Positions 1-6,952 of a stretch of 64,000 nt of DNA are shown piece by piece (position 1 is the first letter of the stretch; every line of letters begins with the position of its first letter). Below the pieces are notes generated by a model, which had not been told where the DNA came from, did no database searches, and was given only the letters and a program-made list of their open reading frames with translations. The stretch is from contig NZ_JODS01000014.1 of assembly GCF_000718025.1 (NCBI RefSeq), positions 200,384 to 264,383 of the forward strand, written 5' to 3'. The position numbers were made by a program, and so were the translations under genes. The DNA is from Kitasatospora purpeofusca. GTDB taxonomy: Bacteria; Actinomycetota; Actinomycetes; Streptomycetales; Streptomycetaceae.

Positions 1-2
1 TC

Positions 3-137
3 GTCCTTGAGGTGCTGGACGGCCGGATCGGGACCGTCCGATCCGTCACCAACCCCGACAAGCTCGCCCACCTGGGCCCGGTCGCCGACGCCTGGGCCGT
101 CCACCAGGAGCTCAAGCAGGCCCGTCGGTCGTCCTGA
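3..137 (+). CDS. C-terminal end of a SigJ/ECF41-type sigma factor (partial)
   Basis: Only the last 44 codons are visible, in the frame ending at the TGA at 135-137. The tail contains SVTNPDKLAHLGPVADAW, the signature of the SnoaL-like C-terminal extension of SigJ/ECF41-type extracytoplasmic-function sigma factors. In this group the extension behind sigma2 and sigma4 modulates activity in place of a membrane anti-sigma factor. The sigma domains lie upstream of the window, so the call rests on this tail. A complete member of the same group is at 19092-20087. Confidence 0.7.
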   Translation, partial: VLEVLDGRIGTVRSVTNPDKLAHLGPVADAWAVHQELKQARRSS

Positions 138-138
138 A

Positions 139-158
139 GCGGCGAATGTGATCGCCGC
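139..158 (+). terminator. hairpin after the partial sigma gene
   Basis: Perfect 7-bp arms GCGGCGA and TCGCCGC flank a 6-nt loop, starting one base after the stop codon. A second short dyad (CGGTCGG/CCGACCG) lies at 205-220. There is no U-tract, as is usual for Streptomyces terminators. Confidence 0.4.
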
Positions 159-311
159 CCCGAGTGTGGGCCGGCACCGCCGACGGCGCCACGATGAATC
201 CGATCGGTCGGCCCCGACCGGCGGGAGCGGCCCGGCTGTGCGGGGATGGGTACTGCGGTGCGCGGATCGTTCTTGCACCCACCGCGTGTTGTCCCATGCC
301 CTGGAGGAACC

Positions 312-1361
312 GTGCGACACCCCGCGACCCGTCTGCGCACCCGAGTGCCGGTGCTGGGACTGGCTGTGCTGGCGGTGACCCTGCTGCTGCCCTCGGTCGC
401 GGCCGAGGGCAGCAGCAGGGACCGCTACGAGTGGGCCGCGCTGGGCGACTCCTACACAGCCGGCCTCTTCATCGGGGATCCGCGGCCCGCACTGGGCAGC
501 ACCGCACGGGACGGGTGCGACCGGACCACCGGGTCATACCCCGACCTCGTCCGGCGGACGCTCGCCGCCCGCCCGCCGGACCGGCCCGTGCGGCTGACCG
601 ACGTCAGCTGCGACAACGCCACCATCGCCAACATCACCCGCGAGAGGCAGCAGCCGGCCAGCCCGGTGCAACCGCCCGGCGGGGACCCCGCCGGGTGGCC
701 CGTGGTGGATCCGCAGATCCGGCGGGCCCGGCTCGGCGAGCGCGCCGACGTCGTCACCGTCGGCGTCGGCGCGATCGCCCTGCCCTTCGGCGAATGCCTG
801 GAACTGACCCTCGCCCACATCCCCTGCGCGGCGTACTTCGCGAATCCACCGGAGGGCGTGGAGGGCCTCGCCGCGAAGCTCGCCAGGATCCGCGACGAGT
901 ACGGCCGGATGCTCGACGTGATCCACCGCGCCGCACCGCACGCCACGGTGATCACGGTCGGCTACCCGGCCGTCCTGCCGGAGCGGGGCAGCGCCTGCGG
1001 CGGCGGTCCCACGCAGCTCGGCCCGATCACCCCCGCCGACATCGACTGGCTGCGCGAGGACGCGTTGAAGGCGATGAACACGATCATCCGAACGGAGGCG
1101 GCGAAGCGCGGCGACAGGTACGTCGACCGCTACACCTCCAGCGTGGGCCACGACGTGTGCGCCCCCGAGGACACCCGGTGGATCGAGGGCATCTGCGGCG
1201 ACGCCGAGCCGTTCTGGCCGGCCGCGGTGCCCGGCGGCCTGCCGTTCGACTGCGCCGCCATCGGCAAACGCGCCACCCTCCTGCACCCCAACGCCGGGGA
1301 ACACGCCAACGCCGCTCCCCTGGTGGAGCGCGCCGTGCGCGAGGCCCTCCTCGAACGCTGA
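312..1361 (+). CDS. secreted SGNH/GDSL-family hydrolase (lipase-like)
   Basis: The 349-residue product starts with a basic stretch and a hydrophobic core (GLAVLAVTLLLPSVAA), a Sec signal peptide. Block I (ALGDSYTAG) supplies the nucleophile serine, SCDNATIANI resembles block II, and HPNAGEHANAA near the C-terminus supplies the catalytic His. The GHDVCAPEDTRW segment matches Streptomyces extracellular SGNH lipases, and several cysteines suggest disulfides. Block III normally reads GxND but here is VGVGAI, so the oxyanion Asn is not obvious. The GTG at 312 follows GGAGG at 303-307 and gives a clean signal peptide; an ATG at 246 in the same frame would add 22 residues ahead of it. Esterase or lipase activity is inferred; the substrate is unknown. 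Confidence 0.75.
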   Translation: MRHPATRLRTRVPVLGLAVLAVTLLLPSVAAEGSSRDRYEWAALGDSYTAGLFIGDPRPALGSTARDGCDRTTGSYPDLVRRTLAARPPDRPVRLTDVSCDNATIANITRERQQPASPVQPPGGDPAGWPVVDPQIRRARLGERADVVTVGVGAIALPFGECLELTLAHIPCAAYFANPPEGVEGLAAKLARIRDEYGRMLDVIHRAAPHATVITVGYPAVLPERGSACGGGPTQLGPITPADIDWLREDALKAMNTIIRTEAAKRGDRYVDRYTSSVGHDVCAPEDTRWIEGICGDAEPFWPAAVPGGLPFDCAAIGKRATLLHPNAGEHANAAPLVERAVREALLER

Positions 1362-1412
1362 CCGCAGCGCCCGGGAGGACGGGCCGGGGCCAATTCTCTC
1401 CCCGGAATGTGG

Positions 1413-1439
1413 GGGCCGCCGAGGTGTTCTCGGCGGCCC
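1413..1439 (+). terminator. hairpin terminator after the SGNH hydrolase
   Basis: Perfect 11-bp arms (GGGCCGCCGAG and CTCGGCGGCCC) with a 5-nt loop lie 52 nt after the hydrolase stop. Confidence 0.6.
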
Positions 1440-1602
1440 GAGAGCCCGGAATCCGCCAACGAGGGGCCGATTCCGGTACTCCTGCCCGGAGTTCGGCCCG
1501 ATCGGGGACGGAGGCCCGGGCCAGTGCCAGCATGTGCCATGTGCAGCGTGACACGACACAGGTGGGCTGGGGCTCCTCCTGTCATCGAAGGAGAAAATTC
1601 TG

Positions 1603-2010
1603 ATGAAGCGTTTCGTCGCCGTCCTCGCGGCCGGTGCCGCACTGTCCGGGCTCGGCATCGCGGGGGCCGGCCAGGCCGCCGCCACGCCCACGGGTACGAC
1701 CACCTGCGGCTACGGCGTCGGGGCCCAGGTCTGCCTGACGATCGACGGCCGCCTCGCGTCCGCCACCGGCTGGGTGTCATCGACCGGAGGGCCCGCGCAG
1801 CTCGCCTCGTTCGAGCTGGAACTCCGTACCACCGGCGGCGCGATCCTGGAGCGCGAGAACCTCGGCGCCGTGGTGCCGGCCGGCGGAATCACGGTCGGCC
1901 CGGTGGCGAGCACCGTCCCGTGCGGCACCGGTGTCACCGCCACCTTCACCACCACCAGGGCGGGCCGGCCGACGGTCACCGCCACGGTCACGGTGCCCGC
2001 CGTCTGCTGA
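1603..2010 (+). CDS. small secreted protein of unknown function
   Basis: The 135-residue product has a typical signal peptide (MKRFVAVLAAGAALSG...AGQAAA) with a likely cleavage site after AQAAA-like residues near position 27. The mature part is Thr/Val/Gly-rich with alternating hydrophobic residues, which suggests a small beta-sandwich, and has four cysteines including one at the last residue. AAGGAGAAAA lies just upstream of the ATG. It stands alone between two hairpins. I do not recognise the family. The protein at 7711-8187 has the same plan (signal peptide, beta-rich, Cys at the C-terminus) but no obvious identity. Confidence 0.6.
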   Translation: MKRFVAVLAAGAALSGLGIAGAGQAAATPTGTTTCGYGVGAQVCLTIDGRLASATGWVSSTGGPAQLASFELELRTTGGAILERENLGAVVPAGGITVGPVASTVPCGTGVTATFTTTRAGRPTVTATVTVPAVC

Positions 2011-2036
2011 GCCCGTCCGGTCGACGCCGGACGGGC
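2011..2036. terminator. bidirectional terminator between convergent genes
   Basis: Perfect 10-bp arms (GCCCGTCCGG and CCGGACGGGC) around TCGACG. It begins at the stop codon of the secreted-protein gene and ends 10 nt before the 3' end of the AsnC gene on the other strand. Confidence 0.65.
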
Positions 2037-2045
2037 GCACGGCCG

Positions 2046-3137
2046 TCAGGGAGCCGGTACCGGGTCCCGCCAGATGTCCATCGGGACGGCGCGGACGGCA
2101 CGTCCGTCCGCGCCGAGGATCCGGCCCATCCGTTTCACCGTGCGCAGCGCCACCCGGCGCTCGGCCACCCGCAGGTCGGGGAACCTGCGGGTGAGCGCGG
2201 CCTCCAGGCGCTGGACGTCGGCGAGGGAGCGCTGCCAGACGGAGAGGACGAGGTTGTGCGCGCCCGTGACGGACACGCACAGCCGGACCTCGGGGAGTCT
2301 GGCGAGCTGGGGGCCGACCTCGTCGAGCCGGTCCGGGGGGAGGTCGGCCCGGAAGGTCGCCAGGACCGGCCGGCCGGCGTCGCGGGCCGCGATCTCGCAG
2401 CGGAAGCGGATCGCGTCGGAGCCCGCCAGCCGGTCGAGGCGACGGCGCAGCGTGGACGGGCTCAGCCCGGTCGCGGCGGCCAGCCCGGCCTGGTCGAGGC
2501 GGCCGTCGACGCCCAGTCTGATGAGCAACTCCCGGTCTTCTTCGCGGAGTTCGGCCCGTGCGGCGAACGGCTTCCCGTTGCCCGCCGACTGATCGTCGTG
2601 CAGTTCCCCGCGCTGGGCCGGGTCCAGCGAGTCCAGGCGCCAGCGGATGCCCTCGGCGTAGAAGCCGGTGGCCAGGTGGACGCGGACGGAGTCGACCCCG
2701 GGGATCCGGCCGAGCCGTTCGGCGGTGTAGCGGGAGACCGCCGCCAGGTCGGTGAAGGCCGCGGTGACGGCGAGGTCGCAGCCCTGGGCGAAGTGCTCGA
2801 TGCTCATCACGTGCGCGTCCTCGGCCAGTTCGTCGGCGATCCGCCCGGTCCGGTCGGGGGCGCAGTCGAGGTCGAGGTAGGCGACGCACCCGCGGTCCTC
2901 GGGGTGCGGCAGACCGTAGGCGGTCACCCAGGCGATCCCGGCCTCCGAGAGCCGCTGCCAGCGGCGGGCCGCGGTGACCGGGCTGATCCCCAGGGTCTGG
3001 CCGAGCAGCGACCAGGGCGCCCGGGGGCGCAGCTGCAGCGCGTTCACCAGGGCGAGGTCCAGCTCGTCGACCGTCACCGTCGGGCCGTTCACCGTCGTGC
3101 CTGTCGCCTCCGTGCCGGTCTCCTCCGCACCGGTCAC
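2046..3137 (-). CDS. Lrp/AsnC-family regulator with duplicated domains
   Basis: The product (about 363 residues from the preferred start) contains two consecutive Lrp/AsnC units. The first begins VDELDLALVNALQLRPRAPW with an HTH (LGISPVTAARRWQRL); the second begins EEDRELLIRLGVDGRLDQAG with an HTH (TGLSPSTLRRRLDRL). Each is followed by a ligand-sensing alpha-beta segment. Such fused Lrp proteins are common in actinomycetes. The divergent neighbour at 3287 is an amino-acid amidohydrolase, which suggests local control by an amino acid. The start is uncertain: the frame is open to a GTG at 3221 without a ribosome site. I prefer the GTG at 3137, whose bases overlap the stop of a nine-codon ORF that does have a good ribosome site. 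Confidence 0.75.
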   Translation of the reverse strand: MTGAEETGTEATGTTVNGPTVTVDELDLALVNALQLRPRAPWSLLGQTLGISPVTAARRWQRLSEAGIAWVTAYGLPHPEDRGCVAYLDLDCAPDRTGRIADELAEDAHVMSIEHFAQGCDLAVTAAFTDLAAVSRYTAERLGRIPGVDSVRVHLATGFYAEGIRWRLDSLDPAQRGELHDDQSAGNGKPFAARAELREEDRELLIRLGVDGRLDQAGLAAATGLSPSTLRRRLDRLAGSDAIRFRCEIAARDAGRPVLATFRADLPPDRLDEVGPQLARLPEVRLCVSVTGAHNLVLSVWQRSLADVQRLEAALTRRFPDLRVAERRVALRTVKRMGRILGADGRAVRAVPMDIWRDPVPAP

Positions 3138-3163
3138 CGTCGGCTTCCGGTCGATTCGTTCAT
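3134..3163 (-). other. possible nine-codon leader ORF overlapping the AsnC start
   Basis: An ATG at 3163 (minus strand), preceded by GGAGAG with good spacing, opens MNESTGSRR and stops at 3134-3136. Its TGA overlaps the proposed GTG of the AsnC gene in a GTGA arrangement. This is the usual geometry of translational coupling, but so short an ORF can occur by chance. Confidence 0.3.
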
Positions 3164-3286
3164 GAAAGGGGCTCTCCGTGGCGTGATCCTGCGAAATCGC
3201 GAGCGACTCCCGCCGCGGCACCCAGAATCACGGAACGAGACCGCTCCGCACAAATCCCGCCGCACGCGGGTCCGATGGAGGTACCT

Positions 3287-4471
3287 GTGTCCCTGCACGA
3301 CGACGCCCTCGCACTGGCCCCGGACCTGGTCCGGCTCCGCCAGGACCTGCACCGCTTCCCCGAGGTGGGCCTCGATCTGCCGCGCACCCAGGAGCGGGTG
3401 CTGCAGGCCCTGGACGGGCTGCCGCTGGAGGTGAGCCTGGGCACCGGCCTGAGTTCGGTCACCGCGGTACTGCGCGGCGGCCGGCCGGGACCGGCCGTGC
3501 TGCTGCGCGGTGACATGGACGGCCTGCCGGTCGTGGAGAAGACCCCGGTGCCGTTCGCCGCCGAGAACGGCGCGATGCACGCCTGCGGCCACGACCTGCA
3601 CACCACCATGCTCGCGGGCGCCGCGCAGCTGCTGGCCGCGCGGCGGGAGGAGCTGCACGGTGACGTGGTCTTCATGTTCCAGCCCGGCGAGGAGGGTTGG
3701 GACGGCGCCGGTGCCATGCTCGCCGAGGGCGTGCTGGACGCGGCGGGGCAGCGCCCGGTCGCCGCGTACGCCCTGCACGTGTCGTCGACCATGCCGCACA
3801 AGGAGTTCAGCTCCCGGCGCGGGCCGATCCTCGCCGCGTCGGCCGCGCTGCACGTCACCCTCCACGGTGCGGGCGGCCACGGCGCGGTGCCGCACCGGGC
3901 CAAGGACCCCGTACCGGCGGCCTGCGAGATCGTCACCGCCCTGCAGACCATGGTGACCCGCCGCTTCGACATCTTCGACCCGGTGGTGATCACCGTCGGG
4001 ATCCTCCAGGCCGGCACCCGGCGCAACATCATCCCCGACACCGCCCGCTTCGAGGCGACGGTGCGCACCTTCTCCCCCGAGGCGCAGGCCAAGGTCGCCG
4101 ACGCCTCGGTGGAGCTGGTCCGGGCCATCGCGGCCGCCCACGGCCTGCGCGCGGAGATCGAGTACCTCCCCGAGTACCCGGTGACCGTGACCGACGAGTC
4201 CGAGACCGACTTCCTGGCGGACACCGTCCGGGAGGTCTTCGGCGAGGAGCGCTTCCGGACGCTGCCGAACCCGATCCCCGGCTCGGAGGACTTCTCCCGG
4301 GTGCTCGAGGCCGTCCCGGGCTCGTTCGCCTGGCTCGGCGCCGCCCCGAAGGGCAGCGACCCCGATACCCTGCCGTCCAACCACTCGCCGCACGCGGAGT
4401 TCGACGACGCGGTCCTCCCCGACGGCGCCGCGCTCTACGCCGAACTCGCCGCCCGCCGCCTCGCGGCCTGA
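3287..4471 (+). CDS. M20-family metallo-amidohydrolase (hippurate/N-acyl-amino-acid hydrolase type)
   Basis: The family hydrolyses amide bonds of N-acyl amino acids or related compounds using two metal ions. Motifs run in order: LRQDLHRFPEVGLD at the N-terminus, HACGHDLHTTML and PGEEGWDGAGAM for metal binding and the catalytic Glu, and the final metal His in SNHSPHAEFDDAV. An inserted dimerisation domain occupies roughly residues 175-290. The 394-residue length is normal. GGAGG at 3277-3281 sits five bases before the GTG at 3287, which decides the start over the ATG at 3275. The gene is divergent from the double Lrp regulator and is followed after 31 bases by a SnoaL-like gene, probably in one transcript. 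Confidence 0.85.
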   Translation: MSLHDDALALAPDLVRLRQDLHRFPEVGLDLPRTQERVLQALDGLPLEVSLGTGLSSVTAVLRGGRPGPAVLLRGDMDGLPVVEKTPVPFAAENGAMHACGHDLHTTMLAGAAQLLAARREELHGDVVFMFQPGEEGWDGAGAMLAEGVLDAAGQRPVAAYALHVSSTMPHKEFSSRRGPILAASAALHVTLHGAGGHGAVPHRAKDPVPAACEIVTALQTMVTRRFDIFDPVVITVGILQAGTRRNIIPDTARFEATVRTFSPEAQAKVADASVELVRAIAAAHGLRAEIEYLPEYPVTVTDESETDFLADTVREVFGEERFRTLPNPIPGSEDFSRVLEAVPGSFAWLGAAPKGSDPDTLPSNHSPHAEFDDAVLPDGAALYAELAARRLAA

Positions 4472-4502
4472 ACCACCCATCGATGAAGGAACGTTCAAGC
4501 AC

Positions 4503-4829
4503 ATGACCGAACCGCGCGACGTGGTCGAGCAGCAGCTCGCCGCCTACAACAGCCACGACCTCGACGCCTTCCTCGCCACCTACGCCGAGGACGTCACGAT
4601 CCGCCGGACCGACGGCAGCCTCCTCCAGGGCAGGCCGGCCCTGCGCGACACGTACGCCGGGCAGTTCACCGAGGGCCGGTGCCGGGCGGAGATCGCGGGG
4701 CGACTCACCGAGGGCGACTGGGTGGTCGACCACGAGATCGCCCACGGCCTGTCCCCCGAGCCGCTCCGCGTCCTGGTGGCGTACCGCGTGCGAGACGGTC
4801 TGATCGACCGGGTCGACTTCCTGGGCTGA
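4503..4829 (+). CDS. nuclear transport factor 2 / SnoaL-like protein
   Basis: The 108-residue protein reads VVEQQLAAYNSHDLDAFLATYAEDVTI at its start, the classic opening helix and first strand of the SnoaL/ketosteroid-isomerase cone fold, and ends VAYRVRDGLIDRVDFLG. Members bind small hydrophobic molecules, and some are isomerases or hydratases. No specific catalytic pair can be assigned here. It follows the M20 amidohydrolase after 31 bases with a weak AAGGAA ribosome site, so the two are probably co-transcribed. The palindrome at 4863 closes the unit. Confidence 0.75.
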   Translation: MTEPRDVVEQQLAAYNSHDLDAFLATYAEDVTIRRTDGSLLQGRPALRDTYAGQFTEGRCRAEIAGRLTEGDWVVDHEIAHGLSPEPLRVLVAYRVRDGLIDRVDFLG

Positions 4830-4862
4830 TCGACGCCGCAGCCACTGCAGGCAGGGAAACCG

Positions 4863-4900
4863 GAACGGCCGGTCGGATCCGACGATCCGACCGGCCGTTC
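4863..4900 (+). repeat. repeated perfect palindrome, copy 1 (terminator-like)
   Basis: Perfect 17-bp arms (GAACGGCCGGTCGGATC and its complement) with loop CGAC, 33 nt after the SnoaL-like stop. The same sequence recurs at 7611-7646 and 10176-10213 with loop CGAG. Position after genes suggests a terminator; the recurrence suggests a dispersed element. Confidence 0.75.
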
Positions 4901-4927
4901 TCCGCAATCGGCCAGGAGATTATGCGA

Positions 4928-4984
4928 GAACGCGAGTAACTGCCCCATCGCCCTTGCGATGCGCCGCGCACCGTCCGTAGCGTG
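4928..4984 (+). promoter_or_regulatory. candidate promoter and operator of the DUF6879/XRE operon
   Basis: GAACGCGAGTAACTG (4928-4942) is followed by TTGCGA (4954-4959), an 18-nt spacer and TAGCGT (4978-4983), a plausible -35/-10 pair. GCGArTArCTG also occurs at 6580-6590 and, inverted, at 11486-11496, each time beside an XRE/DUF5753 regulator gene. I infer an operator; no binding is shown by sequence alone. Confidence 0.4.
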
Positions 4985-5016
4985 CCGATCACAGCTACGG
5001 AGGAAGGGGAAGGCCA

Positions 5017-5244
5017 GTGGGCGACGAACTGGAACTGACCATGATCGCCGGCGGACCGTGCGGGCCGTCCGGCGATGACGACAAGTGCGGAAACGGCGAC
5101 TGCCCGACGATCTTCACCACGAACCTGCCGGGACTGCTGGCAGTCCAGGGCTACACGACCGACCGCACCACGCCCGACGGTGAGGCCATCGTGACCATCC
5201 CCGAGAGCCTGCTCCGGGAGGCCTTCCGTGCTCTTGGACGGTGA
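5017..5244 (+). CDS. small protein preceding DUF6879 gene, unknown function
   Basis: The 75-residue product starts at a GTG preceded by GGAAGGGGAAGG. The N-terminal half carries a short cysteine cluster (PCGPSGDDDKCGNGDCP), and the C-terminal half (YTTDRTTPDGEAIVTIPES) is beta-like and polar. Its last 17 bases overlap the DUF6879 gene, so translation is probably coupled. I do not recognise a named family; it appears to be the first member of the DUF6879-XRE cassette. The three cysteines could bind metal, but this is a guess. Confidence 0.6.
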   Translation: MGDELELTMIAGGPCGPSGDDDKCGNGDCPTIFTTNLPGLLAVQGYTTDRTTPDGEAIVTIPESLLREAFRALGR

Positions 5245-5746
5245 GGAGTGGCAGAACTACTTCCGGGACTTCGAGCGGTCCGCCTTCCGGATGGAGGTGC
5301 ATCAGATCTACACCATGCCCTTCGAAGCCGAGACGGTCGCCGGCTTCCTCGCCGGCGACCCGGTCCCCGACGGCTTCAACTCCGAGTGGCACGACTGCAT
5401 CCGGGACCACCGCGCCGCCGGCCGGACGATGACCCGCGCCAAGCTGGTCTGCCTGCCGCTGACCGACTACAGCCGCTACCTGTTCGAGTGGTGCATCCCC
5501 GGCAACGTTGCCGCCGGTGAGGACTACCGGATCGTGGACCTGACGACCCGGGACCTCGACGTTCCGGACCAGGACTTCTGGCTGTTCGACGAGTCGGTGG
5601 TCGTCCACATGAACTACCGGCCGGACGGGACACAGATCAACCGGACGCTGATCGAGAACCCGGACATCTCGAAGTACCTGCGCTGGCGCGACCTGGCGAT
5701 TTCCGAATCCGTCCCGTTTGCAGAGTGGAACAGTGCTCGAACCTGA
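5228..5746 (+). CDS. DUF6879 family protein
   Basis: The 172-residue sequence (MLLDGEEWQNYFRDFERSAF at the start, DYSRYLFEWCIPGNVAAGED mid-protein, RRxD-like WRDLAI near the end) matches the actinobacterial DUF6879 pattern. These proteins are usually encoded next to XRE/DUF5753 regulators in Streptomyces and are discussed as partners or toxin-like components of Scr1-type pairs; the biochemical function is unknown. The GTG start overlaps the preceding small gene by 17 bases, and the end overlaps the XRE gene by 14 bases. Three overlapping genes under one promoter argue for a functional unit. Confidence 0.7.
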   Translation: MLLDGEEWQNYFRDFERSAFRMEVHQIYTMPFEAETVAGFLAGDPVPDGFNSEWHDCIRDHRAAGRTMTRAKLVCLPLTDYSRYLFEWCIPGNVAAGEDYRIVDLTTRDLDVPDQDFWLFDESVVVHMNYRPDGTQINRTLIENPDISKYLRWRDLAISESVPFAEWNSART

Positions 5747-6587
5747 ACACCAAGGACGTCAACGGAAGAACCTGGCGGAGGCTCTTCGGAGCCTCCGTTC
5801 GGCGTCCGGCCTGTCTGGCAGTCGACTCGCCGTTCGCTGCCAGATGAGTCAGGCGAAGATCAGTCGGATAGAGACCGGGAGCACACTCCCGAGCGTCATC
5901 GACGTCGAACGGATTCTCGCCGCACTGAACGTTCCCGAGGAAATCGCCCGGGAACTGCTGGAGCTCGCTCGCACGGCAAATGTGGACTACACGGCATGGC
6001 GTACCCATGCCCGCCTCGGACTCCATCAGAAACAGGCCGAGCTGAAGGCGCTCGAACAGTCGTCGACCCTGATGCGGCACTTCCTCCCGGCCGTCCCCAC
6101 CGGCTTGCTGCACGTGCCCGAGTACGCTGCCGCAACGCTTCAGCCCGGCGTAAGGAGTGAGCCGGCGCGCGACGTGCCCAGGGTTGTCCAGGCCCGCGTG
6201 GCCCGCCAGGCCGTCCTGGACGACCCGCGCCGCCGGTTCGTCTTCCTGATGACCGAGCAGGCTGTCAGATGGCGCCGCGCGCCACTTTCGACCATGGCCG
6301 CCCAAGCCGCCCACATGGCCCGGGTCTCCGAGAAGCCGAATGTGGATATAGCGATCGTCCCGCAGACGGTTCAGGTCCCGGGTTCGCCCATGAATATTTT
6401 CGTCATCTACGACGACAGGCTTGTGACGGTCGAGCTATTCTCCGGGGAAGTCGTTCTACGCACCCCACAGGAAATCATCCATCACATCGAACTCTTCGAA
6501 CTTTTCATGGGTCATGCCCTCACGGGAGCAGGAGCAAAGGCTTTCCTGCTCGATCGGGCCGACGAGTTCATGCGGGAACGCGAATAG
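5733..6587 (+). CDS. XRE-family regulator with DUF5753 (Scr1-type)
   Basis: The 284-residue protein begins with an HTH_3 domain (LAEALRSLRSASGLSGSRLA, then MSQAKISRIETG for the recognition helix, about residues 10-65). DUF5753 follows (FLPAVPTGLLHVPEYAAATL, later VDIAIVPQ, ending ALTGAGAKAFLLDRADEFM). This architecture defines the WhiJ/AbaA-type regulators of Streptomyces, normally paired with a DUF397 or DUF6879 protein; here the partner is the overlapping DUF6879 gene. I chose the GTG at 5733 over the TTG at 5718. Base composition is less GC-rich than in the flanking genes, notably in the last 200 bases, as in acquired cassettes. Confidence 0.8.
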   Translation: MLEPEHQGRQRKNLAEALRSLRSASGLSGSRLAVRCQMSQAKISRIETGSTLPSVIDVERILAALNVPEEIARELLELARTANVDYTAWRTHARLGLHQKQAELKALEQSSTLMRHFLPAVPTGLLHVPEYAAATLQPGVRSEPARDVPRVVQARVARQAVLDDPRRRFVFLMTEQAVRWRRAPLSTMAAQAAHMARVSEKPNVDIAIVPQTVQVPGSPMNIFVIYDDRLVTVELFSGEVVLRTPQEIIHHIELFELFMGHALTGAGAKAFLLDRADEFMRERE

Positions 6588-6620
6588 CTGTGGATCGCAG
6601 CACCCGGCGCATTTAGCGTG
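6576..6620 (+). promoter_or_regulatory. candidate promoter/operator at the XRE stop codon
   Basis: GAACGCGAATAGCTG (6576-6590) spans the XRE stop codon and differs at two bases from 4928-4942. TAGCGTG follows at 6614-6620, as it does at 4978-4984 upstream of the operon. The pairing suggests a second promoter under the same regulator, driving the tiny ORFs below. Confidence 0.35.
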
Positions 6621-6693
6621 GTTTATCAGTAACACCGAACGGCCCGGGCACCACCCGGTGTCCGGCTCCGCCCCAGTGCGAGGAGTCACCAGG

Positions 6694-6780
6694 ATGACGA
6701 CTCCCGGCCCCAACAGGCCTCCGGGCCCGGGTCCGATGCCGCCGGACGGCGACAGCACCGACAACACCCACGACGAGTAG
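6694..6780 (+). CDS. 28-residue proline-rich peptide ORF
   Basis: The ORF begins at an ATG preceded by GAGGAG and encodes MTTPGPNRPPGPGPMPPDGD followed by STDNTHDE. It has no hydrophobic segment or cysteine. Its TAG stop forms the first bases of the ribosome site of the next tiny ORF, so the two are likely translated in series. Function is unknown: it could be a leader peptide for the hairpin at 6905, a RiPP precursor (no maturation enzyme is adjacent) or simply unannotated. Confidence 0.4.
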   Translation: MTTPGPNRPPGPGPMPPDGDSTDNTHDE

Positions 6781-6792
6781 GAGGCCAGTTCC

Positions 6793-6891
6793 GTGAGCAC
6801 TGTCACGATGAAGCACAAGGGCAACGAGAAGCCGCCGCCGAAGCACGCGGGCAAGCCCGCGCCGGAGCAGCCCGCACCCGACCCGAAGTAG
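6793..6891 (+). CDS. 32-residue Lys/Pro-rich peptide ORF
   Basis: A perfect AGGAGG at 6779-6784 precedes the GTG by eight bases, so translation is well supported. The peptide is highly charged with three consecutive CCG proline codons (NEKPPPKHAGKPAPEQPAPD) and ends 13 bases before a 13-bp hairpin. The order (tiny ORF, strong hairpin, then the ribosome site of the next gene) resembles a transcription attenuator leader. I do not recognise a homologous family. Confidence 0.45.
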   Translation: MSTVTMKHKGNEKPPPKHAGKPAPEQPAPDPK

Positions 6892-6904
6892 TCGGCCGAC
6901 AACA

Positions 6905-6937
6905 GGGGTGGGCCCCCGCCCGACGGGGGCCCACCCC
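6905..6937 (+). terminator. strong hairpin between the tiny ORFs and the GNAT-like gene
   Basis: Perfect 13-bp arms (GGGGTGGGCCCCC and GGGGGCCCACCCC) with a 7-nt loop end 15 nt before the ATG at 6953. It could terminate the upstream transcript or attenuate read-through into the next gene. Confidence 0.65.
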
Positions 6938-6952
6938 TTCAAAGGAGCGACC

